From assembly GCF_014649015.1 (NCBI RefSeq), contig NZ_BMSF01000018.1:1-64000 (forward strand): a stretch of DNA of 64,000 nt. The letters are read 5' to 3'. This stretch comes from Streptomyces narbonensis. GTDB taxonomy: Bacteria > Actinomycetota > Actinomycetes > Streptomycetales > Streptomycetaceae. Shown piece by piece: positions 29,976 to 36,379 of the stretch; positions within the stretch are counted from its first letter, which is position 1, and the number at the start of each line of letters is the position of its first letter. The notes under the pieces are model-generated. The model ran no database searches. It saw only the letters and a list, made by a program, of their open reading frames with translations, and had not been told where the DNA came from. The position numbers were made by a program, and so were the translations under genes.

Positions 29976-30188
29976 TCAGGCGTCCTCGTCCCGGCGGGAG
30001 TTGCGGCGCGTCGTCGCGAGGGCGTCGTTCCAGCCCGCCGCGTACGCGACGGTCTCGCAGCGGGAGACCTCGGCGTACAACGTGCCGAGCAACGCTCTCT
30101 TGTCGAGGGCGACGGGTCCGTCGAGGAGCTGGCGGAGGCGGTCCTGGAGCGGGGTGTGCGGTCGGGATGCCTCGGCCTGCTGAGTCAT
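29976..30188 (-). CDS. Small protein with RCETVAYAAGW motif
   Basis: This 70-residue basic protein is of unknown function. The start at 30188 has GGAAGG upstream; a longer frame to 30428 would run through the LexA-like boxes. The segment RCETVAYAAGWNDALATTRR resembles RRETTAFTSGWAEAVSDELP in the divergent gene at 30494, so the two share a small helical motif. It heads the downstream operon that carries tape measure, Dit, fibre and lysis genes, suggesting a regulatory or assembly role. Confidence 0.6.
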   Translation of the reverse strand: MTQQAEASRPHTPLQDRLRQLLDGPVALDKRALLGTLYAEVSRCETVAYAAGWNDALATTRRNSRRDEDA

Positions 30189-30264
30189 GGACGCCTGCCT
30201 TCCGTTTGCTTGCCCGTGCGTGTGTGGCGGCGCCGCGGAGTTGAGAAGCGGGGGCACCACGTGT

Positions 30265-30304
30265 TCGAACTTCTGTGCGAACAGAGTGTGGAACATCTGT
30301 TCGA
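30265..30304. promoter_or_regulatory. Two LexA (SOS) box-like sites
   Basis: TCGAACTTCTGTGCGA (30265-30280) and TGGAACATCTGTTCGA (30289-30304) each match the actinobacterial LexA consensus TCGAAC-N4-GTTCGA at 11 of 12 conserved positions, with centres 24 bp apart. A third, weaker half-match with TTCTGTTCGA lies at 30381-30390. They lie in the divergent promoter region between genes starting at 30188 (minus) and 30494 (plus). LexA binding is inferred. Confidence 0.65.
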
Positions 30305-30493
30305 TGTTTGTCGAGCGGGAAACGCTCGACGGCGTGTCGTTTGGCAGGTCCCCCGAACGAAGCAGTGGCCGAATCAGAGCTTCTGTTCGACCGGGTAACC
30401 TGGAGGACGCGTTCCTCGGCCCGACCACTCCGGGGGGCGAGGGGCGCGAGGGGCGCGCGGGGACCCCAGGGGGCTGGAAGGCAGTACTGACGC

Positions 30494-31315
30494 ATGGACA
30501 CGGAGCCGGGCGCGAGCCGGCGGGGGCAAGTCGTCGACTGGCTTGCGAACCACCCTGACCTGCCCCACCTCTTCGCGTATCTTTCCGAGCTCGTGCACGT
30601 CCATGGGTACGCTCCCGAGGATCTCGTCGTGATTCCCCGGAGCGAGTTGGACCGTCGCGAGACGACCGCCTTCACCTCCGGCTGGGCCGAGGCCGTGTCG
30701 GACGAACTCCCGCGAATACGCCGGGAGTACGAGAGGCGCGTGGCGGACGCCTACGCCCAGGGACAGGGCGACGCGCGGGGAATCCGCCGCCCCCAGCGCC
30801 GTACGGACGGGAGCCAGGAGGGTGCCCGGGTCATAGCGCTGCCCTTCGCTCGTCTCCTGGAACCGCCGGCCGCCGTCGTCGAGGCCGAGAGCCGGGTCCG
30901 CAGGGAGCGTGAACTGTTCGAACAGCGCTCCGAGTTGGAGACCGAGCCCACCGCTCCCTTGCTCGTGCCGGATCCCGAACCCGAGCCTGAGCCCGAGCAC
31001 CAGAGGGAGCCAGGGCCGGAGTCGGAGTCGGAGCCGGATTCGGACGTCCTCGTCACCGCCCAGGAGAGCCGTACCCGCAGGAACGCCCAGCCGGTACGGA
31101 AGGTCGTCCGCGGCAAAGGCGGACGCCCGATCGTCCCGCCGCTGGCGGGCGTACCCGTGCAGACGACGACCGGCAGCGAGCGCCGAGCCGCCGAGTCCAC
31201 CGGAGGGGAGACGCGCGCGGGCCGGCGACGCCGCCTCTCCGAGCGGGCCCGGGCCCTGGAAGAGGAGTTGACCTCCGAGCGAGCACGGGAAGCGCCCCCG
31301 GAGTCCGCTCCCTGA
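30494..31315 (+). CDS. Hypothetical island protein with acidic repeat and basic tail
   Basis: This is a 273-residue protein of unknown function and the only plus-strand gene inside the structural half of the island. Residues 1-60 look globular, followed by ELDRRETTAFTSGWAEA, the motif shared with the divergent 70-residue protein. The middle has an acidic Pro/Glu stretch (PDPEPEPEPEHQREPGPESE). The C-terminus is Arg-rich. It ends convergently with the chaperone gene, over a strong hairpin. A regulator role is possible but unsupported. Confidence 0.7.
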   Translation: MDTEPGASRRGQVVDWLANHPDLPHLFAYLSELVHVHGYAPEDLVVIPRSELDRRETTAFTSGWAEAVSDELPRIRREYERRVADAYAQGQGDARGIRRPQRRTDGSQEGARVIALPFARLLEPPAAVVEAESRVRRERELFEQRSELETEPTAPLLVPDPEPEPEPEHQREPGPESESEPDSDVLVTAQESRTRRNAQPVRKVVRGKGGRPIVPPLAGVPVQTTTGSERRAAESTGGETRAGRRRRLSERARALEEELTSERAREAPPESAP

Positions 31316-31335
31316 CGGGAACGGACTCCGGGGGC
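31294..31335. terminator. Hairpin terminator between convergent island genes
   Basis: A perfect 14-bp stem (31294-31307 with 31322-31335) contains the stop codon of the plus-strand gene in its loop, with four further pairs inside. A second 8-bp hairpin lies at 31351-31368 and contains the stop of the minus-strand chaperone fusion. Confidence 0.75.
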
Positions 31336-31358
31336 CGCGGGGGCGTGACTCTTCGGCT

Positions 31359-32065
31359 TCAGCCGAAGAACCGGGCGAGCCGTTCGGGGGAGACCTCGGG
31401 GGTCTCCGCCTCGGAGGAGTGCTCGTCCTGCCCTTCGGTCTCCTCGTCCTCGTCCTCGACGCCCGGACGGGGTACGGGCTTGGGCGGGTCCGGCTGGTCG
31501 CCGTCTTCGGATCCGTTGACGCACTGGAACATCCAGTTCGAGACGGCCAGATGGTCCACCGTCGCCGCGAGGAGGTGGTCGGTGATCGACCACTCGGCCG
31601 CCTCGCCGTGGATCTCGCGCTGGAGGGCGCTGTCCCGCGGCAGATGCTTGATCAGCGCCAGGACCCGCCTGCTGGAGAGCTCCTCGCGGTGCCAGTCGAG
31701 GATGTCGAGCCCGTAATAGCGGATGAGGTCCGCCTCAAGGGCCTCGGCGTGTTCGTCAATGAACTCGACGAGGCTCAGTCTTCCCCCAGGCCGAGCCCGG
31801 TCTCCTTGCCGTAGGCCTCCAGGATGGCGGCGATGTCCTGCATGGTGATGTCGTGCTGCTCGAAGCGGTTGAACTGCTCCTCACCCATCAGGAGCGCGAG
31901 CAGGCCGTCCACGTCGTTGTCGTCGAGCTTGCGCAGCCCCTTGGCGGTGGCGCGGCTGAGCTCGGTCGGAAGGGTGTAGGTCTCGCCGTCCAGCTCGAAG
32001 GACCACTTGCGTCCGTGGGCCTCCTGTCGCTGGGCGCGGGCTGCGTTGACGTCGAAACGGGCCAT
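31359..32065 (-). CDS. Tail assembly chaperone GT-type fusion via -1 frameshift
   Basis: Predicted product of programmed -1 ribosomal frameshifting, about 235 residues. Ribosomes would start at 32065, read the G-like chaperone, slip at the GGGGGAA run (31787 down to 31781, just before the TGA at 31777-31775) and continue to the stop at 31359. The downstream frame has no start codon for about 75 codons but is open and protein-like (EADLIRYYGLDILDWHREEL, LALIKHLPRDSALQREIHGE), resembling the DUF5361 type of tail-chaperone extension, and ends in an acidic tail. A shorter GTG at 31559 exists but would omit the conserved part. Confidence 0.75.
31775..32065 (-). CDS. Tail assembly chaperone (lambda gpG analogue)
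   Basis: This 96-residue protein is the zero-frame product. It contains KWSFELDGETYTLPTELSRA and a helical C-terminus (ITMQDIAAILEAYGKETGLG), the usual pattern of actinophage tail assembly chaperones that coat the tape-measure protein during assembly. It lies after the tube gene, the canonical place. It ends at TGA a few bases after a slippery G run, which fits the G/GT frameshift arrangement described for the overlapping entry. Confidence 0.85.
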   Translation of the reverse strand: MARFDVNAARAQRQEAHGRKWSFELDGETYTLPTELSRATAKGLRKLDDNDVDGLLALLMGEEQFNRFEQHDITMQDIAAILEAYGKETGLGLGED

Positions 32066-32109
32066 GGTGATGCGTACTCCTTGTTCGAGTGAGTGAAGAG
32101 GAGAGGGGT

Positions 32110-32139
32110 GGGGCGGGACGGAGTTCTCCGTCCCGCCCC
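32110..32139 (-). terminator. Hairpin after the tail tube gene
   Basis: A perfect 14-bp stem (32110-32123 with 32126-32139) has a two-base loop and lies just after the tail tube stop. There is no T run. It may limit read-through so that tube protein is made in excess over the chaperones. Confidence 0.65.
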
Positions 32140-32155
32140 GGGTGGGGAAGGGGGA

Positions 32156-32767
32156 TCAGACCGCCGCGCCGTACTGGCTGTCCTTCATGAGGAAGGTCGC
32201 CAGCGGCTTGCCGTCGCCCTTCGACATGGCGGAGAAGGTGACGCCCAGCTGGGAGGCCGCCTTGCGGGCCAGCTTGATGTCGTCGGAGGCGGTGACCTGG
32301 CCACGCGGGATGATGAAGCGGTACGTGACCGCGGTCGTGCCACCGGCCTTCACGTCGGTGAACTCCAGGCCGAGGGCGCGCACGTCGGAGAACGGGCGCT
32401 CGGCGATCTCGTAGCGGTAGGTGTCGACCGCCGGGGTGGGCTCGGCCTTGACCTCGCCGCCGCCCATGAAGAAGGGCAGCGTCAGCTCGTTGAACTGGAG
32501 CATCGAGAACTTCAGCGAGAGGTCACGGGCCGAGTAGATGTAGTGGACCGGGGAGACCGACTGCCACGAGTCGATGGCCTCCAGCTTGTCCTTCTTGGAG
32601 AAGGTCACGCCGTCGCCGGTGGTGAAGCCGAGGTCCTTCCAGCCCGCGCCGGTCCAGTCGGCGGCGGCGTCGGTGCCGAAGGTGGCCGGGGCGGACGTGC
32701 CGGCGTCGGCCACGTAGAGCTTGCCGGTACCTGCGACGCGGATCTCGGCAGAGTTGTTTCCAGCCAT
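32156..32767 (-). CDS. Major tail tube protein
   Basis: This 203-residue protein has the features of a siphovirus major tail protein: an N-terminal strand (IRVAGTGKLYVADAGTSAPA), the GWKDLGFTTGDGVTFSKKDK segment that precedes a conserved loop, and beta-rich sequence throughout. It would polymerise into the hollow tube. The ATG at 32765-32767 follows AAGGAG; an in-frame longer start at 32830 is unlikely. Tube and terminator genes are adjacent, and hairpins lie on both sides. Confidence 0.88.
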   Translation of the reverse strand: MAGNNSAEIRVAGTGKLYVADAGTSAPATFGTDAAADWTGAGWKDLGFTTGDGVTFSKKDKLEAIDSWQSVSPVHYIYSARDLSLKFSMLQFNELTLPFFMGGGEVKAEPTPAVDTYRYEIAERPFSDVRALGLEFTDVKAGGTTAVTYRFIIPRGQVTASDDIKLARKAASQLGVTFSAMSKGDGKPLATFLMKDSQYGAAV

Positions 32768-32830
32768 GGTGGTGTTTCTCCTTGTGATGAGAGGGCTGAC
32801 CGCACCGGACGGGGAGTCCGGGTACGGCAA

Positions 32831-32854
32831 AGGCCCCGCCGGACGGCGAGGCCT
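32831..32854 (-). terminator. Small hairpin between tail terminator and tube genes
   Basis: A 10-bp stem with one mismatch (32831-32840 with 32845-32854) has a four-base loop. It is one of several short hairpins in the gaps of the tail operon. The gap 32855-32944 also contains a short duplicated phrase ending GAAGACGCTC. Confidence 0.45.
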
Positions 32855-32944
32855 GGTCTGTGGGGTGAGTGCCCGTCAGGGAGCCGGACCGGCTCGGAAG
32901 GCGCTCAGGGCGGCGAGCGACCGGAAGACGCTCGCGGTGAGCGG

Positions 32945-33355
32945 CTAGAAGACGCTCAGGGAGAGGCGGATCACGCAGAGGTAGCGGTTCGCGCCCCGGT
33001 AGAGGTAGTCGGGCAACCAGCGCGGCCCGTCCTGCTCCTCGACGTCGTGCACGACGTTGTCGGCGCCGATCTGCTTGCCGATGGTGGCGAGCAGCGCCCG
33101 CCGGGCCGCGTTGGCGAGGACGTGGGCGGCGGTCTTGCTCGGCCCGTAGACCTCGAACTCGATCAGCGGCATGTCGACGTGCTGGTCGCCGATCCAGGCG
33201 CCGCCGCGGCGGTTCACCAGGACGGCGCTCGTCGTGCCGTCGAAGCCGGCCGGGGCGTTGACCGCGATCGTGGCGCCGGCGAGGGCGGGGTCGGCCTTGA
33301 GGACGTCGACGACCAGCTTCTCGACGTCCGGGAAAGCACTCGGGGGAGTGGTCAT
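32945..33355 (-). CDS. Tail terminator (completion) protein
   Basis: This 136-residue protein resembles phage tail terminator proteins of the gpU/Gp17-like fold. It has an N-terminal helix (FPDVEKLVVDVLKADPALAG), a central strand pair (AVLVNRRGGAWIGDQHVDMP), then LIEFEVYGPSKTAAHVLANA. Terminators cap the growing tube and set its end. The ATG at 33353-33355 follows GAGGAGA; the open frame extending upstream through the repeat array is not coding. It is the first structural gene of the left-running operon. Confidence 0.8.
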   Translation of the reverse strand: MTTPPSAFPDVEKLVVDVLKADPALAGATIAVNAPAGFDGTTSAVLVNRRGGAWIGDQHVDMPLIEFEVYGPSKTAAHVLANAARRALLATIGKQIGADNVVHDVEEQDGPRWLPDYLYRGANRYLCVIRLSLSVF

Positions 33356-33520
33356 GACGGTTCTCCTCGGTGGAGGGGAGGGATGGCGGGACGGGGTGCC
33401 GCCCGGGGCGCTCCGGCAGGAGAGGGGCGGGGCGCGGCAGCGCGCCCGGACGGCGGACGGCGGAGCCGCGTCCCGTCCTGCGGGCGCAGCTCCGCCGCTG
33501 CACCAACTGTGACAGCGATC

Positions 33521-33535
33521 GTGCGCGCACGCAAC
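33521..33535 (-). promoter_or_regulatory. GTTGCGTGC motif upstream of the tail operon
   Basis: On the minus strand this reads GTTGCGTGCGCGCAC and contains the palindrome GTGCGCGCAC. The same GTTGCGTGC core occurs at 36226 in the regulator intergenic region. It lies about 166 nt upstream of the tail terminator start, within the likely promoter region. An operator role is inferred. Confidence 0.5.
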
Positions 33536-33543
33536 TAGAACGG

Positions 33544-33850
33544 GCGGAGATGTGCCGGGCTCCCGGGAAAGCCCGCCGGAAGCGGGGGATGCGCCGAGCT
33601 CCCCGGCCCCCCCCGGCCACAAGCGGGGGATGCGCCCGGCTCCCCGGCCCCCGGCCGCAAGCGGGGGATGCGCCCGGCTCCCCGGCCCCCGGCCGCAAGC
33701 GGGGGATGCGCCCGGCTCCCCGGCCCCCGGCCGCAAGCGGGGGATGCGCCCGGCTCCCCGGCCCCCGGCCGCAAGCGGGGGATGTGCCCGGCTCCCGGGC
33801 CCCCGGCCGGAAGCGGGGGATGTGCCGGGCTCCCCCGACCCCCGCCGGAA
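33544..33850. repeat. Tandem 38-bp minisatellite, eight copies
   Basis: Eight head-to-tail copies start at 33544, 33582, 33623, 33661, 33699, 33737, 33775 and 33813. Unit length is 38 bp except the second, which is 41 bp. Copies 3 to 6 are identical or nearly so; the outer copies are diverged. Each contains GCGGGGGATG and a C-rich run, so the minus strand has several closely spaced G runs. There are no spacers, so it is not a CRISPR array. Confidence 0.92.
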
Positions 33851-33893
33851 GCCGCCTCGATAGGTTGTCCCGACCAGACCCAGGGAGCCGCCC

Positions 33894-34730
33894 GTGTCCG
33901 CCACCCGCCCCCGCCGCCCCCGCCTGCTGTACGTGACCGACCTGGCCTACCCGGCCAAGGGCCGGCGCTACGGCGACGAGGACGTCCGGCTCACCGCCCG
34001 GCTGCGCGCCGACTTCGACCTCGCCCTCTGCCACCCGCTCGACGCCGCCGCCCTCATGGAGGGCTTCGACGCCGTCGTCGTCCGCAACAGCGGCCCGGTC
34101 CTCGCGTACGAGAAGGAGTACGAGGCCTTCCGCGAGCGCGCCCTCGCCCTCGGCACCCGCGTCTACAACCCGCTCCACGGCCGCGGCGACATGGCCGGCA
34201 AGCAGTACCTGCTCGACCTCACCGCCGCCGGGTACCCCGTCATCCCCACCGCCGACCGCCCCGAGGACCTCCACCGGCTGCCCGACGCCACGGAGTACGC
34301 GGTCAAGCCCAAGGCCGGCGCCGACTCCATAGGACTGCGCTTCGTGACCCGCGAGGAGCTCGACGCCCTCCCGTACGGCGACCTCCTCGTCCAGCCGCGC
34401 GTCCACTTCCGGTACGAGGTCTCCTTCTACTTCGTCGACGACCTCTTCCAGTACGCCCTGTACGCCCCCGACCCCGAGCGCCGCTGGGTCCTGGAGCCGT
34501 ACGAAGCGACCGCCGAGGACCTCGCCTTCGCCCGCCGCTTCGTCGAGTGGAACACCCTCGACCACGGCATCCAGCGCGTCGACGCCTGCCGGACCCCGGA
34601 GGGCGAGCTCCTCCTCGTCGAGCTGGAGGACCTCAATCCGTACCTCTCCCTCGACCGCGTCGCCGAGCCGGTGCGCGAGCGCTTCGCCGAGACTCTGGTC
34701 CGCTCCCTCCACGCCTTCCTGAGGACATGA
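33894..34730 (+). CDS. ATP-grasp-like protein
   Basis: This 278-residue protein has the look of a glutathione-synthetase/RimK-type ATP-grasp enzyme, which joins a carboxylate to an amine with ATP. The N-terminal domain begins LLYVTDLAYPAKGRRYGDED. The central ATP-binding lysine region is EYAVKPKAGADSIGLRFVTR, and the C-terminal metal site is ELEDLNPYLSLD. The GTG start at 33894 is preceded by GGGAG. It points opposite to the tail operon, with the minisatellite between. The substrate is unknown, and its link to the tail island may be only positional. Confidence 0.72.
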   Translation: MSATRPRRPRLLYVTDLAYPAKGRRYGDEDVRLTARLRADFDLALCHPLDAAALMEGFDAVVVRNSGPVLAYEKEYEAFRERALALGTRVYNPLHGRGDMAGKQYLLDLTAAGYPVIPTADRPEDLHRLPDATEYAVKPKAGADSIGLRFVTREELDALPYGDLLVQPRVHFRYEVSFYFVDDLFQYALYAPDPERRWVLEPYEATAEDLAFARRFVEWNTLDHGIQRVDACRTPEGELLLVELEDLNPYLSLDRVAEPVRERFAETLVRSLHAFLRT

Positions 34731-34733
34731 CGA

Positions 34734-34767
34734 AGCGCCCCGATTCCGGATCCGGAATCGGGGCGCT
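34734..34767. terminator. Bidirectional terminator between convergent genes
   Basis: A perfect palindrome of 17 bp per arm (34734-34750 with 34751-34767) lies between the plus-strand ATP-grasp gene and the minus-strand HTH gene. Confidence 0.88.
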
Positions 34768-34781
34768 CAGGTGAGGGACGA

Positions 34782-35012
34782 TCAGGCGGTACGTGTACGC
34801 CGGCGGGCCAGCCGCTCCGCCGCGAAGACGTCCTCCAGGCGGAAGAGCTGCGCGCGGCCCGCCTTGCCCGCGGCCCGCAGGTGTCCCAGCTGGACCCACT
34901 TGCGGATGGTCGCGGGGGCGACCCCGGCCTCTTCGGCGGCGAGCGGCCCGGGGATCAGCGCGGGCAGGGCGGCCGCCACCGGCAGAGCCGGCATCGCGGG
35001 CGAGCTCAGCAT
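34782..35012 (-). CDS. Small helix-turn-helix DNA-binding protein
   Basis: This 76-residue protein has an excisionase/MerR-like (HTH_17) domain: EEAGVAPATIRKWVQLGHLR then RAQLFRLEDVFAAERLARRR. The start at 35012 follows GAAGGAG and overlaps the stop of the zinc-ribbon gene, indicating coupling. It may be a regulator of the island; no integrase is present, so an excisionase role is unlikely. Confidence 0.8.
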   Translation of the reverse strand: MLSSPAMPALPVAAALPALIPGPLAAEEAGVAPATIRKWVQLGHLRAAGKAGRAQLFRLEDVFAAERLARRRTRTA

Positions 35013-35845
35013 GAGGTCTCCTTCGTGTCGTCCATCGCCGCTTCGATCTCCTCGGTGCGCGTCCCCGAGGCCTCCGTCAGTTCCGTCCACGCGCCCTCCG
35101 GCCACAGGTGCCGGTAGGCCGGGTCGTCCTGGCAGCCGCACGCGGCGTCCGTGCACACGCACGCCGGGTTCACGCACAGCACCGCCCGCCGGTCGGGGAA
35201 CGCCCGCAGCGACACCGAGTCGCACCAGGGGCAGCGCCCCGAGACCCGGACGATCGTCTCCGCGTCGCCCAGCGTCCGCGCGCACCGGCGGGCCATCCGC
35301 CGGATCTCGTCCCGGACGTGCCGGGCGAGGACCGGATGGGCGGCGACGGCGTCGAGCAGTCCGACGATGCGCCGCAGTCGCTCGATCACCCCGGCGCGGC
35401 GCGGCCTCGGGAGGGCGAGCCGGGCGCAGACCGCCTCCTCCAGCTCCACCACGCCGTCGGTGATGTCCCGGATGGCGTCGGAGATGTGGAGTCGGATCGG
35501 GGCGGCGCCGTGCCCGGGGACGGAGAGGCCGTGCCGCTGTTCGAGGAGCAGGGCCTCGCGCCGCTCCTCGCGGATCAGCTCGTCGCGGCCGGGGTGCGGG
35601 GCGGTGGGGGCGGTCCCGGCGGGGGAGCGGCGGCCGGGCGCCAGCTCGTCGGAGAGCTCGGGGAACTGCCGTACGAGGGAGGCGGTCCAGAGGGCGATGT
35701 CCCGCAGCACGAGCTCGACGGTGCGGTCCGTGCGGTCCGAGCGGTCGGCGCGCTCGGCGGCGACGGCGGTGCGGGACGTGCTGTCTGCGCGGTCAGTGTG
35801 ACCTGCGCGGTCTGCGTGGTCTGCGTGGTCGGTGAGGTCAGCCAC
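35006..35845 (-). CDS. Cys-rich zinc-ribbon-like hypothetical protein
   Basis: This is a 279-residue protein of unknown function. Residues 1-40 are a low-complexity Asp/His/Arg/Thr repeat. A helical middle follows, with DAIRDITDGVVELEEAVCAR. A Cys cluster at about residues 205-240 (RCPWCDSVSLRAF, then VLCVNPACVCTDAACGCQ) should bind zinc. The GTG start overlaps the WhiB-like stop by 8 nt. It is translationally linked to regulators on both sides, so a regulatory role is plausible. Confidence 0.72.
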   Translation of the reverse strand: MADLTDHADHADRAGHTDRADSTSRTAVAAERADRSDRTDRTVELVLRDIALWTASLVRQFPELSDELAPGRRSPAGTAPTAPHPGRDELIREERREALLLEQRHGLSVPGHGAAPIRLHISDAIRDITDGVVELEEAVCARLALPRPRRAGVIERLRRIVGLLDAVAAHPVLARHVRDEIRRMARRCARTLGDAETIVRVSGRCPWCDSVSLRAFPDRRAVLCVNPACVCTDAACGCQDDPAYRHLWPEGAWTELTEASGTRTEEIEAAMDDTKETSC

Positions 35846-36125
35846 GGCGGCGGCCCCCCGCCTTCGCGACGGCCTTCGCGACCGCCTTCGCTACGCGCTC
35901 TGCGTCCGCCGCGCGGCCGTTGCGCCACAGGCGGCCCGCGCAGACGCCGTCGAAGTAGCTCTCGGCCGGGGCCACGGCCGCCTCGCACTCACGGCGGACG
36001 GGACAGTCGGCGCAGGCGCGCAGCGCCGGGGCGGCGTCCTTGGGCCGACGGGCGAAGACGACGGACGGGGAGAGGCCGGCGCACGCGGCGGAGGCCTGCC
36101 AGGGGGACGGGTCGGTCGGGAACAA
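35838..36125 (-). CDS. WhiB-like (Wbl) iron-sulfur transcription factor
   Basis: This 95-residue protein has the four-cysteine signature of WhiB-family regulators: one Cys in SAACAGL, then ACADCPVRREC, which hold a 4Fe-4S cluster. The typical following turn (GVWGG) is replaced by GVCAGRLW, and the C-terminus is Lys/Ala/Arg-rich (AKAVAKAVAKAGGRRRG), suitable for DNA binding. The start is a TTG at 36125 with GGAGAA upstream. Wbl proteins usually act with the primary sigma factor. It heads the left-running regulator operon. Confidence 0.82.
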   Translation of the reverse strand: MFPTDPSPWQASAACAGLSPSVVFARRPKDAAPALRACADCPVRRECEAAVAPAESYFDGVCAGRLWRNGRAADAERVAKAVAKAVAKAGGRRRG

Positions 36126-36225
36126 GAGGGTTCTCCACGGTCCGGGGCCACCGGGGCGTCCATGGGGCCGGTGGGGCTTCTGGGGCTCAGGGGGCCGACG
36201 AGTGCGGCGATGAGCAGCCTTACAC

Positions 36226-36316
36226 GTTGCGTGCGAGCGCGCAACAAACTTGTGGAGGGCGTCCCGACCAGGTCTTCATCGATTCGACACGATTGCGTGC
36301 CCGAAAGCACGTAATT
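36226..36316. promoter_or_regulatory. Operator-like inverted repeats in divergent regulator promoter
   Basis: GTTGCGTGCGAGCGCGCAAC (36226-36245) is an 8-of-10 palindrome. A second repeat has arms ATTGCGTGC (36292-36300) and GCACGTAAT (36307-36315). A further GCGCGCAAGC follows at about 36321. The core TTGCGTGC is shared with 33521-33535. The sites lie between the WhiB-like and XRE genes and could be bound by the XRE protein. Confidence 0.55.
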
Positions 36317-36379
36317 CTGTGCGCGCAAGCACGCTAAAGTAAGGCATTCGGAAGGGTGGGGAGTGAGGGAGCGGTACAC

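Noticed and set aside
30188..30428. 150-residue version of the small minus-strand protein
   Set aside because: The extension would run across the LexA-like boxes and has no conserved-looking sequence; the internal ATG has a ribosome-binding site.
31359..31774. Sequencing error or pseudogene as the reason for the split chaperone
   Set aside because: The arrangement of stop, slippery run and DUF5361-like -1 frame matches the conserved programmed frameshift of phage tail chaperones; an error remains possible but less likely.
33544..33850. Regular repeats as a CRISPR array
   Set aside because: The units are contiguous without unique spacers and no cas genes are nearby; this is a tandem minisatellite.
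32945..33904. Extended N-terminus for the tail terminator through the repeat array
   Set aside because: The extra residues would be encoded by the 38-bp repeats; a good ribosome-binding site precedes the ATG at 33355.
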